The position numbers and the translations under genes were made by a program. Shown in pieces: positions 24,501 to 34,326 of a stretch of 64,000 nucleotides of DNA (position 1 is the stretch's first letter; each line of letters begins with the position of its first letter). The notes beneath the pieces were generated by a model that was not told the origin of the DNA, ran no database searches, and worked only from the letters and a program-made list of their open reading frames with translations. The DNA comes from Mytilisepta virgata. Taxonomy: Eukaryota; Mollusca; Bivalvia; Mytilida; Mytilidae. The stretch lies in the NCBI GenBank assembly GCA_028015205.1, contig CM051520.1:9954501-10018500 (forward strand), read 5' to 3'.

Positions 24501-27500
24501 GATCAGTCAATAACAAAACTATGATGTGTTAAATGATGTTTATAAATCCTTAAGTTATGGCCAGTTTTTGTACTGAATCAGTTATGATTGGATTAAATGA
24601 TATTTGCATGTCTGTTATTTTGATTGATTGTTGTAAAATCCAGTGAATGAGAAGATTTCAGATAAGTAGTAGAATCACATTGTATGGTTGTTTAGGGTAA
24701 TAAAACATCAATGAATGTATGGAAGAAGTGTTGACCTATTTTCTGTTACAAACTACTTGCCTCCAATTTTCTTTGAGTAAAAAATTGAGTTGCATAGAAA
24801 ATAAAATTGTAACAGCGGAGCATGATTTTTGTCTCGAAATTAGCTACCTGAACCTTTTGTCTTATTTCATGAAAAAAAAAATTTGTCTTCAATCTTTTGT
24901 AAGTATAAAGTAATATTTATGTATAAAAAGTATTCTTATACATGTTTTGAAACATGAAATGTGTTTTTTACAGCCTATACAGTATAGATATGTTTTTTAG
25001 AGCCAATACAGTATAGATATGTTTTACAGAGCCAATACAGTCCAGATAGGGTTTTTTCAGAGCCAATACAATCTAGATATGTTTTACAGAGCCAATACAA
25101 TCTAGATATGTTTTACAGAGCCAATACAATCTAGATATGTTTTACAGAGCCAATACAGTCTGGATATTTTTTACAGAGCCAATACAGTCTAGATTTGTTT
25201 TTCAGAGCCAATACAGTCTAGATATGATTTTCAGAGCCAATACGGTCCAGATGTGTTTTTTTTTTTTCAGAGCTAATACAGTCTAGATGTGTTTTTTTTC
25301 AGAGCCAATACAGTCCAGATGTGCAGTACTAAGATACTCCAAGCTAACAGACCAACAGGTTTTGAAAAGATTGTTAGAAGTATGTGAAGAAGAAAAAGTC
25401 AGTTATACAGATGATGGATTAGAAGCTATTGTTTTTACAGCTCAGGGTGATATGAGACAGGTTAGTTATACAGATGATTGATTAGAAGCTATTGTTTTTA
25501 CAGCTCAGGGTGATATGAGACAGGTTAGTTATACAGACAATGATTAGAGGCTATATTTTTACAGCTCAGGGTGATATGAGAGATGCTTGTTGTACAGATG
25601 ATTGATTATAAGCTATCGTGGTAAAAGCTCAGAGTGGTAAAAAACAAGATGAAGGTGGATTATAATTTCCCACCTCAAACTATATGTATACCAAATCTGT
25701 TTTATCTGGGTGATTTTAATGTTTGCAAAAATCTTACTTAACAGACATATCCTCTGGAGAAGTCATACATTAGCAGTTAAGTAGCAACACAAAAGTTTTC
25801 TAAAAATTTGTAACTAAGATTCTCAGTAACTATATATGATGTTTCAACTACATCACCATGTACAACTGGTAATGCTGATCGTAGGATGCAATATTTGCTA
25901 CTTTCAAGAGTCAACTAGAGTGTAATATGATCCCTATGGGTTATTGAATATAGTTACTCTTAAATATGTTTCACAAAATCTTAGTTTTCTTAAAAAATTC
26001 AAGGATATTTTCAACATCTTTTATAAATAATTTTTCTGAATTTTTCCCATGTGTATGAAAGATGTCTTGTTGAGAGTAAAACTTGTAGATCTGAATGTGC
26101 CATAATTTATTCTTGTTAATAGTAGGTTTTAGTGAAACATCAAAAGTTGTACATGGTGTATCTGGTGTAAATATTCACCATAAAATGCTTGAACTTTTAA
26201 TATTTACTGTTATATGTCAACATTATTATTCTGACCTCTTTCCATAGATGATATTTTCTGAAATTAGAACTTTGCTTTCAGTTTTAATTCATACATTGAC
26301 GTAATGCATAATCACTTGGCCTAATGGGTTAGCCAAGAAATATATAATATACTTTTTTGTTTATTTTTAGGCACTTAATAATATACAGTCTACATTCCAA
26401 GGGTTTGGTCATGTGAACAGTGAAAATGTATTCAAGGTAGTTTATAATTGAAGTGTCTTATTTTTGGGAAGATTGTGTAACAATCTGCCCTATGTTGCCA
26501 ACCCACAAAGATATTTGGGAATTTCGTTTTGGATTTGATTCAACTAAATTGCAGTTTACATATCACTCATCTTTTATAATTCTACAAACGTGTTTGACAA
26601 CAGCTCATATGTTAATACTTAATTATCTACACACAACAGATATGGCGGGTATCCTCTAAAACCTTAATCTTTCAAAAACAGTCTTTATTACATTAGAATT
26701 CTAAAAACTTAAACCTTATCTATTTTCAAAGTAGGGGTCATTGTGGGATTTCTCCAAGTCGCAAAATGTGATTTTGTATTCCAATCTGGCAACAAAAATT
26801 TGATCTATTTTGAAAAAAATCTGAAAAACATCTATGATAATTAAACAATTTACTTCTGCCTGATAAACCCACATGTTTGAAAGTAAACAAGTGAAAAAAT
26901 CTCCCTTGGCACTGAGGTCATTTTACAATTGACCAACCACCTTCTAGGGACAGTTGCAGTTATCAGCTCAAAGCAAATAATATTTATAATATTTATTAGT
27001 CATGGAAACAAAATGCATGAATTTTATCACTTGTTAAAATGCAAAATCATAAAAGTTTCCATTCTTTATGGATCGGGATGTCTCTTCTGCTTTCAATTAA
27101 ACAAACGCACTTAGAAATGTATGATTTGTTAGGCTTGGTCTCAAACTTCAGAAATCATTTCATATGAAATATAACTATCAAGAAAACTGTGTTTCATCAG
27201 AAAATACTTCAGGTCAGGTTATTACGTAGAAGAATGAATAAAGAGAATGTGATAAATATTTTAAAAGGAGGGGGGGGTAAGTTTGAAAGTCATGACAAAA
27301 ATGCTTTGGCAATATGTTTGGTGGCAAGGTTTTGAATGCGAGCACCCCTCTTGCAATTTCCATTTTTAGCTCACCTGGCCCAAAGGGCCAAGTGAGCTTT
27401 TCTCATCACTTGGCGTCCGTCGTTGTCCGTTGTCATCGTTAACATTTTTCATTTTGAACTTCTTCTAGAGAACCACTGAATGGAATGAAACCAAACATGG

Positions 27501-30500
27501 CATGAATGTTCCTTATGAGGTGCTGACCAAGTGTTGTTACTTTGTAGCCGATCCATCATCAAAGATGGCCGCCAGCGGGGAACTAAGTTTAACATAGGAC
27601 CCTATGGGAAATGCACACAAATGACTTCTTTTAGAGAACCACTGAATGGAATGAAACTAAATCTGGCATGAATGAACCCTTATAAGGTGCTGACAAAGTG
27701 TTGTTACTTTGTAGCCGATCCATCATCCAAGATGGCCGCCAGCGGGGAACTTAGTTTAACATAGGACCCTATGGGAAATGCATACAAATGACTTCTTTTA
27801 GAGAACCACTGAATGGAATGAAACTAAATCTGGCATGAATATTCCTTATGAGGTGCTGACCAAGTGTTGTTACTTTGTAGCCGATCCATCATCCAAGATG
27901 GCCGCCAGAGGGGGACTTAGTTTAACATAGGACCCTATGAGAAATGCATACAAATGACTTCTTTTAGAGAACCGTTGAATGGAATGAAACCAAACATGGC
28001 ATGAATGTTCCTTATGAGGTGCTGACCAAGTGTTGTCACTTTGTAGCCGATCCATAGTCCAAGATGGCCGCCAGCGGGGGACTTAGTTTAACATAGAACC
28101 CTATGGGAAATGCATACAAATGACTTCTTTTAGTGACCCACTGAATGGAATGAAACCAAACATGGCATGAATATTCCTTATGAAGTGCTGACCAAGTGTT
28201 GTTACTTTGTAGCCGATCCATCATCCAAGATGGCCGCCAGCGGGGAACTTAGTTTAACATAGGACCCTATGGGAAATGCATACAAATGACTTCTTTTAGA
28301 GAACCACTGAATGGAATGAAACTAAATCTGGCATGAATGTTCCTTATGAGGTGCTGACCAAGTGTTGTTACTTTGTAGCCGATCCATCATCCAAGATGGC
28401 CGCCAGAGGGGGGACTTAGTTTAACATAGGACCCTATGGGAAATGCATACAAATGACTTCTTTTAGAGAACCGTTGAATGGAATGAAACCAAACATGGCA
28501 TGAATGTTCCTTATGAGGTGCTGACCAAGTGTTGTTACTTTGTAGCCGATCCATAATCCAAGATGGCCGCCAGCGGGGGACTTAGTTTAACATAGAACCC
28601 TATGGAAAATGCATACAAATGACTTCTTTTAGAGAACCACTGAATGGAATGTAACAAAACATAGCATGAATGTTCCTTATGAGGTGCTGACCAAGTGTTG
28701 TTACTTTGTTGCCGATCCATCATCCAAGATGTTTAGAAGTCTATCAGAAAATTGTAAAAAAAATTCTGAATGGTCACAACTTGACCATATATTCAAAAAA
28801 TAATAATAAGATGTCTTCAGTAGCTATTGTAAGACTACACTAAGATGACCTGTTTTTAATTTTAAATACTGTGTCAAATTAAACCAATCTTGGTCTCAAT
28901 CATTATATAATTTTACATAATTTCCAAAATCACATTAGATACAGGTGAGCGACACAGGCTCTTGAGAGCCTCTAGTTTATATTTCAAGGTGTGTGTTTAC
29001 ACATGAAATGGACTCTGATAGACCAAAATGTATTTTTATTTGTGTACTTTTATTATGCAACACAGATATATATTAGTAAAGGGAGAGAAACATTTCTCTT
29101 CAAATATAGTTTTTGTTCTCAACTGAAATCACCATACTGATCTCTAGAAAGGGTTCCCAAGAGCCTGATAATCCCTGAGGCCTTATTTTGCCAAAAAACC
29201 TATATAACTAAGTAAAGAGACTGAAACTTGTGTGTCGCTTCTTCTTTCGAGTATAAAAATCAATGAATATGCTTTTATAACATACATGATCAATGCACAG
29301 TCTTATTTGTCGTCACTGAGTTTGAAGATTTGTTTTTGGGTATTTTGGGGAAAAAATAGAAAATAACCAGTTCGGATATACAATCCTTCCTGTCGCCCAA
29401 CTCAGAAATGTCTTTCCCGTCTTCATTTGCAGCAGAGATGAACAAAAGGTGGCTGAAAGTTAGGTTAGATAAACACATGGGTCAATAGGTTATTATCAAT
29501 AGATACTATAACTGCGTACCTGCGATTGTACGAGTGTGATCTTGTCGAATAAATTGAATTTTTTCCCCATGTTTCTTTTCCAACAAGTTTTTAAATTTGG
29601 ATTGAATAGATGAATTGTGTTTTGTTAGAATGACACAGGCTCAAAGGAACCTCTACTCTCTCTGTATATATAATTAATACATTAATAACCAGAGTTAGCA
29701 GTTTTTGATACATGTATTTGAGTTATGTTTTATTAACTATAAGTTGAACTTTGTTTTTTTATGTAGTGTAATTTCTGCTTTTTCTAATGATAGAACATTT
29801 AATGGTATTGTTAGGTTTGTGATGAGCCACATCCTGTGTTGATCAAAGATATGTTACAACACTGTGTTAATGGTAATATAGATGAAGCATATAAAACTAT
29901 GGCACACCTATGGAGATTAGGTTATTCACCGGAAGATATTATCACAATAGTATTCAGAGTGTGTAAAAATCATAGTATGCCAGAATTCTTAAAGTTAGAA
30001 TATATAAAGGTAAGTGTGTGGTTATATAAAGATAAGTGTGTTGTTATAAAACATTAAATGATAACAAGACAGCTACCCATCAGTAATACAAAGGAATACA
30101 TGTAGATCAAAATGTCTACAATTCATGCCATCATCCACAATGATTTGGAACCCACAACAGCCCAACGAGTAGTTGTGTCGCATATCAACATTGTGACAGA
30201 ATACAATGCTTAAACAAATCTTCTACTTTATCAAGTAACAATTTGTTAGTTGTGCTTGCAAAAATTGTGGAAGCTGAAACACTAACCCAAACATTGAAGA
30301 GAGATCCAAATACTAAACCCATCTAATGATAGAGTTGTGTCTTGGGGAGAAACTCCATAATTTCAACAAAATTAAAAATTTTAATAGTGAGGTCATATAT
30401 ACTTAAATATCTGGTTCTCAGACACTGCCGCCCGATAAAAGTTGCTGATTGAATGAGTTCATTTGATTTCCAGAAAAATATTGCTGACGTCCCAGTATTT

Positions 30501-32774
30501 TTTCCATAAAAGTAAAGTTTTAAATTCAGCACCAAAGTACTTTTCAAGCACCTACCAACAAGGCTCAGTTTCCAAGCATTGTGTGACATTGATCAAGTCA
30601 AAACAAAAGTAAATAAACAGCTGATAAACGATCATGGCAGAGAGTTTGACTTCAATATACTCTCCAAACAAATCATTCAGTGCATGTTACTGCCAGTTCA
30701 GTCAACAATTACTGTGTAACAACTCTGCAGACAAGTGTTTGCAGGAGAAATGGATGAAAGTCAAGGCATTGAAAACATATTTAAATAATCAAAATGTGAT
30801 AGAAGTGAATGGATTCAAACTAGATTTGTTTGTCACCAAAATAAACACCTAAACTGAAAAATCCTTTGCCTCTTTTGACAGGAAATAAACTAGAAAAATA
30901 AAGTTCCTTTCTACCTTGCCATTTTTAGCTCACCTGGCCATAGGCCATGTGAGCTATTGCCATCACTTGGCGTCCGTCGTCGTCGTCGTCGTCTGTAAAC
31001 TTTTTCAAACGTTAACTCGTCCTAAACTACTGGACCGACTTCAACCTAACTTTGCAGAATTGTTCTTTAGGGCATCTGGAAAATTTCTATCGTTTAAAAT
31101 TTTTGAAATGTCGAAAAACATGGCTGTCGTTACTATAAATAGAACATAGGGGTAAATTGCTGTTTTTTGCTAATAACTCAAAAACCGTTAGAGATATCGA
31201 AAATCTGACATGGGGTAAAATTGATCAGCATGACAAGATCTACCTACCCTGAAATTTTGAAGGAAATTCCAAAACCCATTTAGGAGTTATTGCCCTTTTT
31301 TCACATTTTTGGCTTTTTTTTATGTTATTTTTTCAAAAATCTTCTCCTCTGAAACTACTATTCAAAATCATATGAAACTTGGTAAGATTGTTGCTTAGGG
31401 TACCCTGCATAGAACTGATGTGGGGATTTTTGATTCGTCGAAAAACATGGCCGCTGTTACTAAAAATAGAACATAGGGGTAAATTGCTGTTTTTTGCTAA
31501 TAACTCAAAAACCGTTACAGATATCGAAAATCTGACATGGGGTAAATTTGATCAGCATGACAAGATCTACCTACCCTGAAATTTTGAAGGAAATTCCAAA
31601 ACCCATTTAGGAGTTATTGTCCTTTTTTCGTCAAATTTTCATAATTTAACATTTTTCGTCATTTATCTCCAAAACTATTTGAGATAGAAGTGAAATGTAA
31701 ATTTGAAAAATGTTTGCCATGTTGAGATCTACATACCCTGAAATTTTAAAGGAAATCCCAAAACCCATTTAGGAGTTATTGTCCTTTTTTGTCAAATTTT
31801 TAAAATTTTAACATTTTTGCATTTATCTCCAAAACTATTTGAGATAGAAGTGAAATGTAAATTGAAAAATGTTTGCCATGTTGAGATCTACCTACCCTGA
31901 AATTTTGAAGGGAATCCCAAATTCTATTTAGGAGTTATTGGTTTGTGTAATTTGAGGTCGGGTTCTGTTACATTTATTTAAGGTTCACCCTTATTCCTGG
32001 TCAATTTTGTCAACTTCCTGCCAGGACTACCACCATCAGGGAACATATTTTAACATTAAACCTTATGAAAAATAAATCTTCAACAAATTTTCCCTGAACA
32101 ATTGAACCAATTGCAACAAACTTGGTCAAATAGTTGATTAATTGTCCAATGAAAACCAGACTCCAGGTGAGCGATACAGGCTCTGGTGAGCCTCTTGTTG
32201 TAAAATCAATTGTCTGAAAACCAGAGAATTTATTTTAAGTTGATTTAAATTCTATCAACAGACTAGGTGAATACCCTCTGGAAGTGGAAGTAATAAATGG
32301 TCTGTGATAACACTTTGTACATTTGTAAGAAATTTTTTTTTTACAACTCATTAATTGTACTCAAGGCCGGAAATGTTGAAAGCGGATAAAAAATAACCCA
32401 AAATGCTGGAGAACAGATTCAAATGCGAAATGACCAAAAGGGTCAATTAAGAATTCATATATTTATTTCTGAATTAACCGTATTGTGAGATGAAGAAACA
32501 TTTGACCATATCATAAATTTAAAGGTTCAAAGTCCTGTATAGAATTTTTTTCAGAATGAGTTCTGTTTAATATGTAAACAACATATTTTTATGAAATATT
32601 ATATTTAAATCTAATGTTAACAAAATTTTATTGTATAATTACTCAGATATTTATTTTCAGGAGATTGGTTACACTCACATGAGGATAGCAGAAGGAGTGA
32701 ACTCGTTATTACAAATGGCAGCCATGTTAGCCAGGCTGTGTAAAAAATCTGGAACACCGTCAGTTGTAGGCTGA
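12462..32774 (+). CDS. rfc2: Replication factor C subunit 2 (whole gene, 9 coding exons)
   Basis: RFC2 is a small subunit of the RFC clamp loader, which uses ATP to open PCNA and load it at primer-template junctions in the nucleus. Related Rad17, CTF18 and ATAD5 loaders also use it. Coding exons: 12462-12541, 21373-21484, 22174-22280, 22941-23042, 24264-24364, 25303-25460, 26371-26436, 29815-30009, 32661-32774. All introns are GT-AG and all phases fit, giving 1035 nt and 344 residues, close to the vertebrate protein. Visible are the RFC box WVEKYRP, Walker A GPPGTGKT (exon 3), Walker B LDEAD (exon 4), sensor 1 ACNASDK (exon 5) and the arginine-finger SRC motif (exon 6). The C-terminal collar helices include LAHLW-like [12 protein letters not shown] (exon 8). 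Nothing essential is missing. The introns are heavily loaded with mobile elements. Confidence 0.97.
13776..15294 (+). mobile_element. Helentron-like (HINE) element, copy 1
   Basis: The 5' end TTAGCTCACCTGGC forms a hairpin with GGCCATGTGAGC. It is followed by the family's CATCACTTGGCGTCCGTCGT block. The 3' end carries CAGGTGAGCGACACAGGCTC, a hairpin and CTAG. GCTCACCTG and CAGGTGAGC are subterminal inverted repeats. Inside are eight tandem units with a 166-bp period (marker GAATGATGTATGG at 13914, 14081, 14246, 14412, 14578, 14744, 14910, 15076). Hairpins at both ends, subterminal inverted repeats, internal tandem repeats and no target duplication match non-autonomous Helentrons. It is nested in FB2. 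Confidence 0.8.
15440..15650 (+). repeat. V-core SINE (RUDI-like), 5' truncated head
   Basis: A B-box half of a tRNA head (GAGGTTGTGAGTTCGAATCTC) is followed by a body and the segment TTCTCTCCGGGTACTCCGG-CTTCCTCC. The latter resembles the conserved V-SINE core known from fish and molluscan RUDI elements. The 3' part (ACGAAATAGCC ... GGCGTAAAACCCCAAC) matches the copy at 23418-23660. The A-box half of the tRNA head is missing. It lies inside FB2. Confidence 0.65.
16186..16550 (+). repeat. SINE-like dispersed repeat, copy A
   Basis: It shares blocks in the same order with 46480-46647 plus 48103-48360: 'ggttgtctggtcataatacagaaagcctga', 'ctaaagac', 'gagtaggctaatggctgctacagaag', 'gacccta/gactctacccaa', 'ggttcccctttgt', 'ttgaactggttctcgtcctga', and a tail ending in a CAA/CAAT repeat. 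This copy is uninterrupted where copy B carries a Helentron-like element. Its left part may have been split by FB2, whose 9-bp duplication abuts it. Confidence 0.6.
16664..19683 (+). mobile_element. Helentron-like element, copy 2 (outer, interrupted)
   Basis: The left part 16664-17398 starts with TTAGCTCACC and the family's CATCACTTGGCGTC block. It stops at 'aacaatatttggttt' and resumes at 19055 with 'ttaaagtaaacatggtatcc', ending with CCAGGTGAGCAATACAGGCTC and CTTG at 19683. The gap is exactly copy 3. The resumed part carries about 165-bp tandem units with 'atggaaggtcctttacaaa' and 'ccatgagcatttacatgttc'. Short open frames here are shadows of the repeat. Confidence 0.75.
17399..19054 (+). 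mobile_element. Helentron-like element, copy 3 (inner, nested in copy 2)
   Basis: Complete copy: 5' TTAGCTCACCTGACCCGAAGG hairpin end, CATCACTTGGCGTCCGTCG block, internal repeats of about 300 bp ('gaaaaacatggcc...ttactaaaaatagaacat' blocks), and 3' end CAGGTGAGCGATTCAGGCTC-TTGAGAGCC-TCTTG. It carries at about 18940-18995 the same segment that it interrupts in copy 2, so the undisturbed target is readable from its own body. Subtracting it joins TTT|TT-AAAG with no duplicated bases. Confidence 0.82.
19684..21372. other. rfc2: rfc2 intron 1, 3' part, no feature recognised
   Basis: About 1.7 kb of AT-rich intron after the nested Helentron-like elements. A TTAACCCTTTCGCTGTC sequence at about 20737 and AAAGGGTTAA at about 20667 resemble piggyBac-type ends, but they point away from each other and no partner ends were found. 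No exon is seen until the acceptor TTTCTTTAG at 21364-21372. Confidence 0.4.
21373..21484 (+). CDS. rfc2: rfc2 coding exon 2
   Basis: Completes the split tryptophan and encodes VEKYRP (the RFC box) through [11 protein letters not shown]. Acceptor TTTCTTTAG, donor GTAAGT, ending in phase 0. The RFC box is a hallmark of all small RFC subunits. Confidence 0.97.
22174..22280 (+). CDS. rfc2: rfc2 coding exon 3 (Walker A)
   Basis: Begins exactly with GPPGTGKTT, the P-loop that binds ATP phosphates, and continues [11 protein letters not shown] to LELNASNE. The arginine codon AG|A is split at donor GTAGGC. Acceptor TTTTTCAG. Confidence 0.97.
22941..23042 (+). CDS. rfc2: rfc2 coding exon 4 (Walker B)
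   Basis: Encodes [18 protein letters not shown] through [13 protein letters not shown] is Walker B, which coordinates the catalytic magnesium and activates water. The serine codon AG|T is split at donor GTTTGT. Acceptor CTTTACAG. Confidence 0.97.
23418..23660 (+). repeat. tRNA-derived SINE in rfc2 intron 4
   Basis: The head starts GCCTTGGTGGCCGAGTGGTC, a Leu/Ser-tRNA-like A box. The B box is in GTTGTGAGTTCGAATCTCAC. The body and 3' end (AATAAAAACTGGCTGTCG ... GGCGTAAAACCCCAACTAAA) match the copy at 15440-15650. Most of the V-core segment between the two is deleted. It ends in an AAT-rich tail. It is not a functional tRNA. Confidence 0.7.
24264..24364 (+). CDS. rfc2: rfc2 coding exon 5 (sensor 1)
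   Basis: Encodes (S)[18 protein letters not shown] through [12 protein letters not shown]. The alanine-cysteine-asparagine segment is the sensor 1 region of AAA+ clamp loaders. It ends with one base (G) before donor GTATAA, so the next glutamate codon is G|AG. Acceptor TTTTTTCAG. Confidence 0.96.
24964..25302 (+). repeat. Minisatellite made of the rfc2 exon 6 acceptor region
   Basis: About eleven units of 29-33 bp lie directly upstream of exon 6. Each has the form T-rich tract, (T)CAG or TAG, then AGCCAATACAGTCYAGATRTG. The last ~20 bases of that form are the first bases of exon 6 (codons for E-P-I-Q-S-R-C). Each unit is therefore a copy of the 3' splice site plus exon start. Variation is mostly CAGTC/CAATC and length of the T tract. 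The true exon is the last and best unit. Confidence 0.93.
25303..25460 (+). CDS. rfc2: rfc2 coding exon 6 (arginine finger, SRC)
   Basis: Encodes (E)[18 protein letters not shown] through [15 protein letters not shown] carries the arginine finger that senses ATP in the neighbouring subunit. Acceptor TTTTTTTTCAG at 25292-25302, donor CAG|GTTAGT. The start is fixed by phase: only AG at 25303 completes the G|AG glutamate codon. Both edges are duplicated in the flanking introns (24964-25302 and 25461-25645). Confidence 0.95.
25461..25645 (+). repeat. Tandem copies of the rfc2 exon 6 3' end in the intron
   Basis: The last 63 bases of exon 6 (25398-25460) are repeated at 25461-25523 with only about two changes, again at 25524 to about 25582 with small deletions, and more degenerately at about 25583-25645. 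The first copy reproduces the donor CAG|GTTAGT at 25523/25524. Its 63-bp length would keep the frame, but one change turns GGA into TGA (25479-25481), so using that donor would end the protein. Confidence 0.92.
26371..26436 (+). CDS. rfc2: rfc2 coding exon 7
   Basis: Short 22-codon exon, [20 protein letters not shown] then FK, in the region leading to the C-terminal collar domain. Acceptor TTATTTTTAG, donor GTAGTT, phase 0 at both ends. Confidence 0.95.
26437..27365. other. rfc2: rfc2 intron 7, 5' part, no feature recognised
   Basis: AT-rich intron sequence between exon 7 and Helentron-like copy 4. A short G-run lies near 27270-27277. No exon or repeat was identified. Confidence 0.4.
27366..28975 (+). 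mobile_element. Helentron-like element, copy 4
   Basis: The 5' end TTAGCTCACCTGGCCC makes a near-perfect hairpin with GGGCCAAGTGAGCT. Eight tandem units follow with a 166-bp period (marker GCTGACCAAG at 27522, 27689, 27855, 28021, 28187, 28353, 28520, 28686), each with 'aagatggccgccag' and 'aacataggaccctatggg'. After about 200 bp of unique sequence the 3' end is CAGGTGAGCGACACAGGCTC-TTGAGAGCC-TCTAG. It lies in rfc2 intron 7. Short minus-strand ORFs of about 62 codons are artefacts of the 166-bp unit. Confidence 0.85.
29140..29665. repeat. Degenerate Helentron-like ends
   Basis: At about 29142-29178 a sequence like the inverted 3' end of the family is seen (CTAGAAAGGGTTCCCAAGAG then CCTGATAATCCC). 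At 29628-29665 there is a degraded forward 3' end (GAATGACACAGGCTCAAAGG then AACCTCTACT). They may be the remains of one or two old copies in rfc2 intron 7. The similarity is partial. Confidence 0.35.
29815..30009 (+). CDS. rfc2: rfc2 coding exon 8 (collar domain)
   Basis: Encodes [20 protein letters not shown] through KLEYIK, including [13 protein letters not shown]. These helices form the collar that holds the five clamp-loader subunits together. Acceptor ATTGTTAG fixed by phase, donor AAG|GTAAGT. Confidence 0.97.
30010..30924. other. rfc2: rfc2 intron 8, 5' part, no feature recognised
   Basis: AT-rich intron sequence ahead of Helentron-like copy 5. Two open frames of 72-88 codons on opposite strands have no recognised similarity or splice context and are not called genes. 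Confidence 0.4.
30925..32197 (+). mobile_element. Helentron-like element, copy 5
   Basis: The 5' end TTAGCTCACCTGGCC-ATA-GGCCATGTGAGCT is a hairpin, followed by CATCACTTGGCGTCCGTCGTC and a GTC microsatellite. Internal blocks ('aaaaacatggc...gttactaaaaatagaacat', 'atgacaagatctacctaccctgaaatttt' pieces) recur two to four times. The 3' end is CCAGGTGAGCGATACAGGCTC, a degraded hairpin and CTTG. Its body resembles copy 3 more than copies 1 and 4. It lies in rfc2 intron 8. Confidence 0.8.
32661..32774 (+). CDS. rfc2: rfc2 coding exon 9 (C-terminus)
   Basis: Encodes [20 protein letters not shown] through the stop TGA at 32772-32774. The last residues after LARLCKK are variable in the family. Acceptor TTATTTTCAG. 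Confidence 0.97.
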   Translation, partial: EIGYTHMRIAEGVNSLLQMAAMLARLCKKSGTPSVVG

Positions 32775-34326
32775 AATTATAAAGAAAGTGACTTCAATAT
32801 AAACATGCGTGAAGAAACAGCAAACTTAATCAAAATTTGAGGACAATGTAGAATTTGTTGAATACTTATTGCATTATATAGAGATTAATATACAGGTCTT
32901 CCCAGATTGGCCTGGTTGACTCCATATGGGCAAGAAATATTCAGTCTAGGAATGGTAACCTAGATAAGACAATGTCTTAATATGTTTACTTCCAAAGTAA
33001 AAAAATGCATCTGGGCTGAAACATTATACCATGTGTATTAGGTTGGGTTGATATGTCTGAAGTAAACAATCTCCATTAAATATATTAGATAAGTTTTTTT
33101 ATGGGATGAAAAAAGGCTTGGTCTTGTCCTTTATGTACATCACTGAATCAGAATGCTTTTCCCATTTTAAGGATAAAATGATTATGGTAGGGAAATGTCT
33201 CTGCCATGGAGATTGATAAAACAACAAATTAAATTTCTCTTATTGACCATTTGAATCCTAGTTTTGTTTGATATGTTATCTTTACAATATTATGAAAATT
33301 ATACTTTGGTTAATGTTGGACCCTTGCAGGCCCTTGGGAGAAACTGGTGCTTTGACCCTGCTGCATAAATGGAAACTACTTTTGATACATTCTGTACAAG
33401 GAAATGCATGTGAAAAGCATATTCTCATCAGTTTTCATTTCTTATCTGAGTAAGGCTATATTTTACAGAAATGTGTATTTGTATGTTATTGTTAATTTGT
33501 ATCTGTGATGCCACAGAGACTGTTTATGGTTTTTATGGGCCTATCAGAAATGTGATGTATTATGGTGTATGGTTTCCTCCTTGTTATGAACAGATGTGTG
33601 CTTTTCCACATTTGTATTAACTTGACCTTGCTCATACCAAATCACACAAAATTTCACATATTCTTGGACCAATAAGAGAAATTTTCGATCTTGATGAATT
33701 TCACTTTTGTCTTTCCAGAATTACAGAACTTTGTTTGTGAAGAATGTATTATTTCCTCATTTCTGACAAGTTTATTGTGCCTGTACAAAATCTCTCAAAA
33801 TATTTATATTGCTTTAATAGGTTGAATAACAGTAAGCTTCCTCTAATTTTTGTGAGTTTCGCTCTTGTCGTCCAAGAGTAACCACATTAGTATGTGAAAA
33901 AGGCACCATTTCAAGCTATTGCAAAATTTGTAGATAATTTCAATATTAGTAAAGTAAGCTTTCATTTGATTATAGTCATACTGTACAAGTTAAGATCTAG
34001 CACCTGTAGCATACGTGTATTTGTGCTTTTTTGTTAGCAATATTTCAATAAGATTAACAAAAATAACAAGACAAATTAATAAAGTATTGGCCTACATTTG
34101 GCTTCTGACTTAAGTCACTAGATATTTAATGTACACAGTGAGGGAATGCTGACGTGATTTTATTTGATCGTGTGCATATATGCTTTCAATGAGCAGCTTG
34201 GTGCATGACAAGATCAACAATTGTGAATATCGGTGAATAAAAAATAAAAAAAGAACATTAAAATATTTATATACTTTAATGTGTTTGTGGACTTCCCTGA
34301 TGATTGATTAAATGTTGTGTAATAAA
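32775..34326 (+). other. rfc2: rfc2 3' untranslated and downstream region
   Basis: Non-coding AT-rich sequence after the rfc2 stop. Candidate poly(A) signals are AATAAA at 34236-34241 and 34321-34326; another AATAAA lies at 35092-35097. The sequence cannot decide which is used. Confidence 0.4.

Noticed and set aside
24964..25302. CRISPR-like pattern of ~30-bp direct repeats
   Set aside because: Units are directly adjacent without distinct spacers, the host is an animal, and the unit equals the rfc2 exon 6 acceptor region.
27870..28723. Three similar minus-strand ORFs of 61-62 codons as a gene family
   Set aside because: They are the same frame of the 166-bp unit of Helentron-like copy 4, open by chance and repeated by the array.
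30634..30852. 72-codon ORF with cysteines in rfc2 intron 8
   Set aside because: No start context, no repeat or domain similarity, and it lies within an intron; length is compatible with chance.
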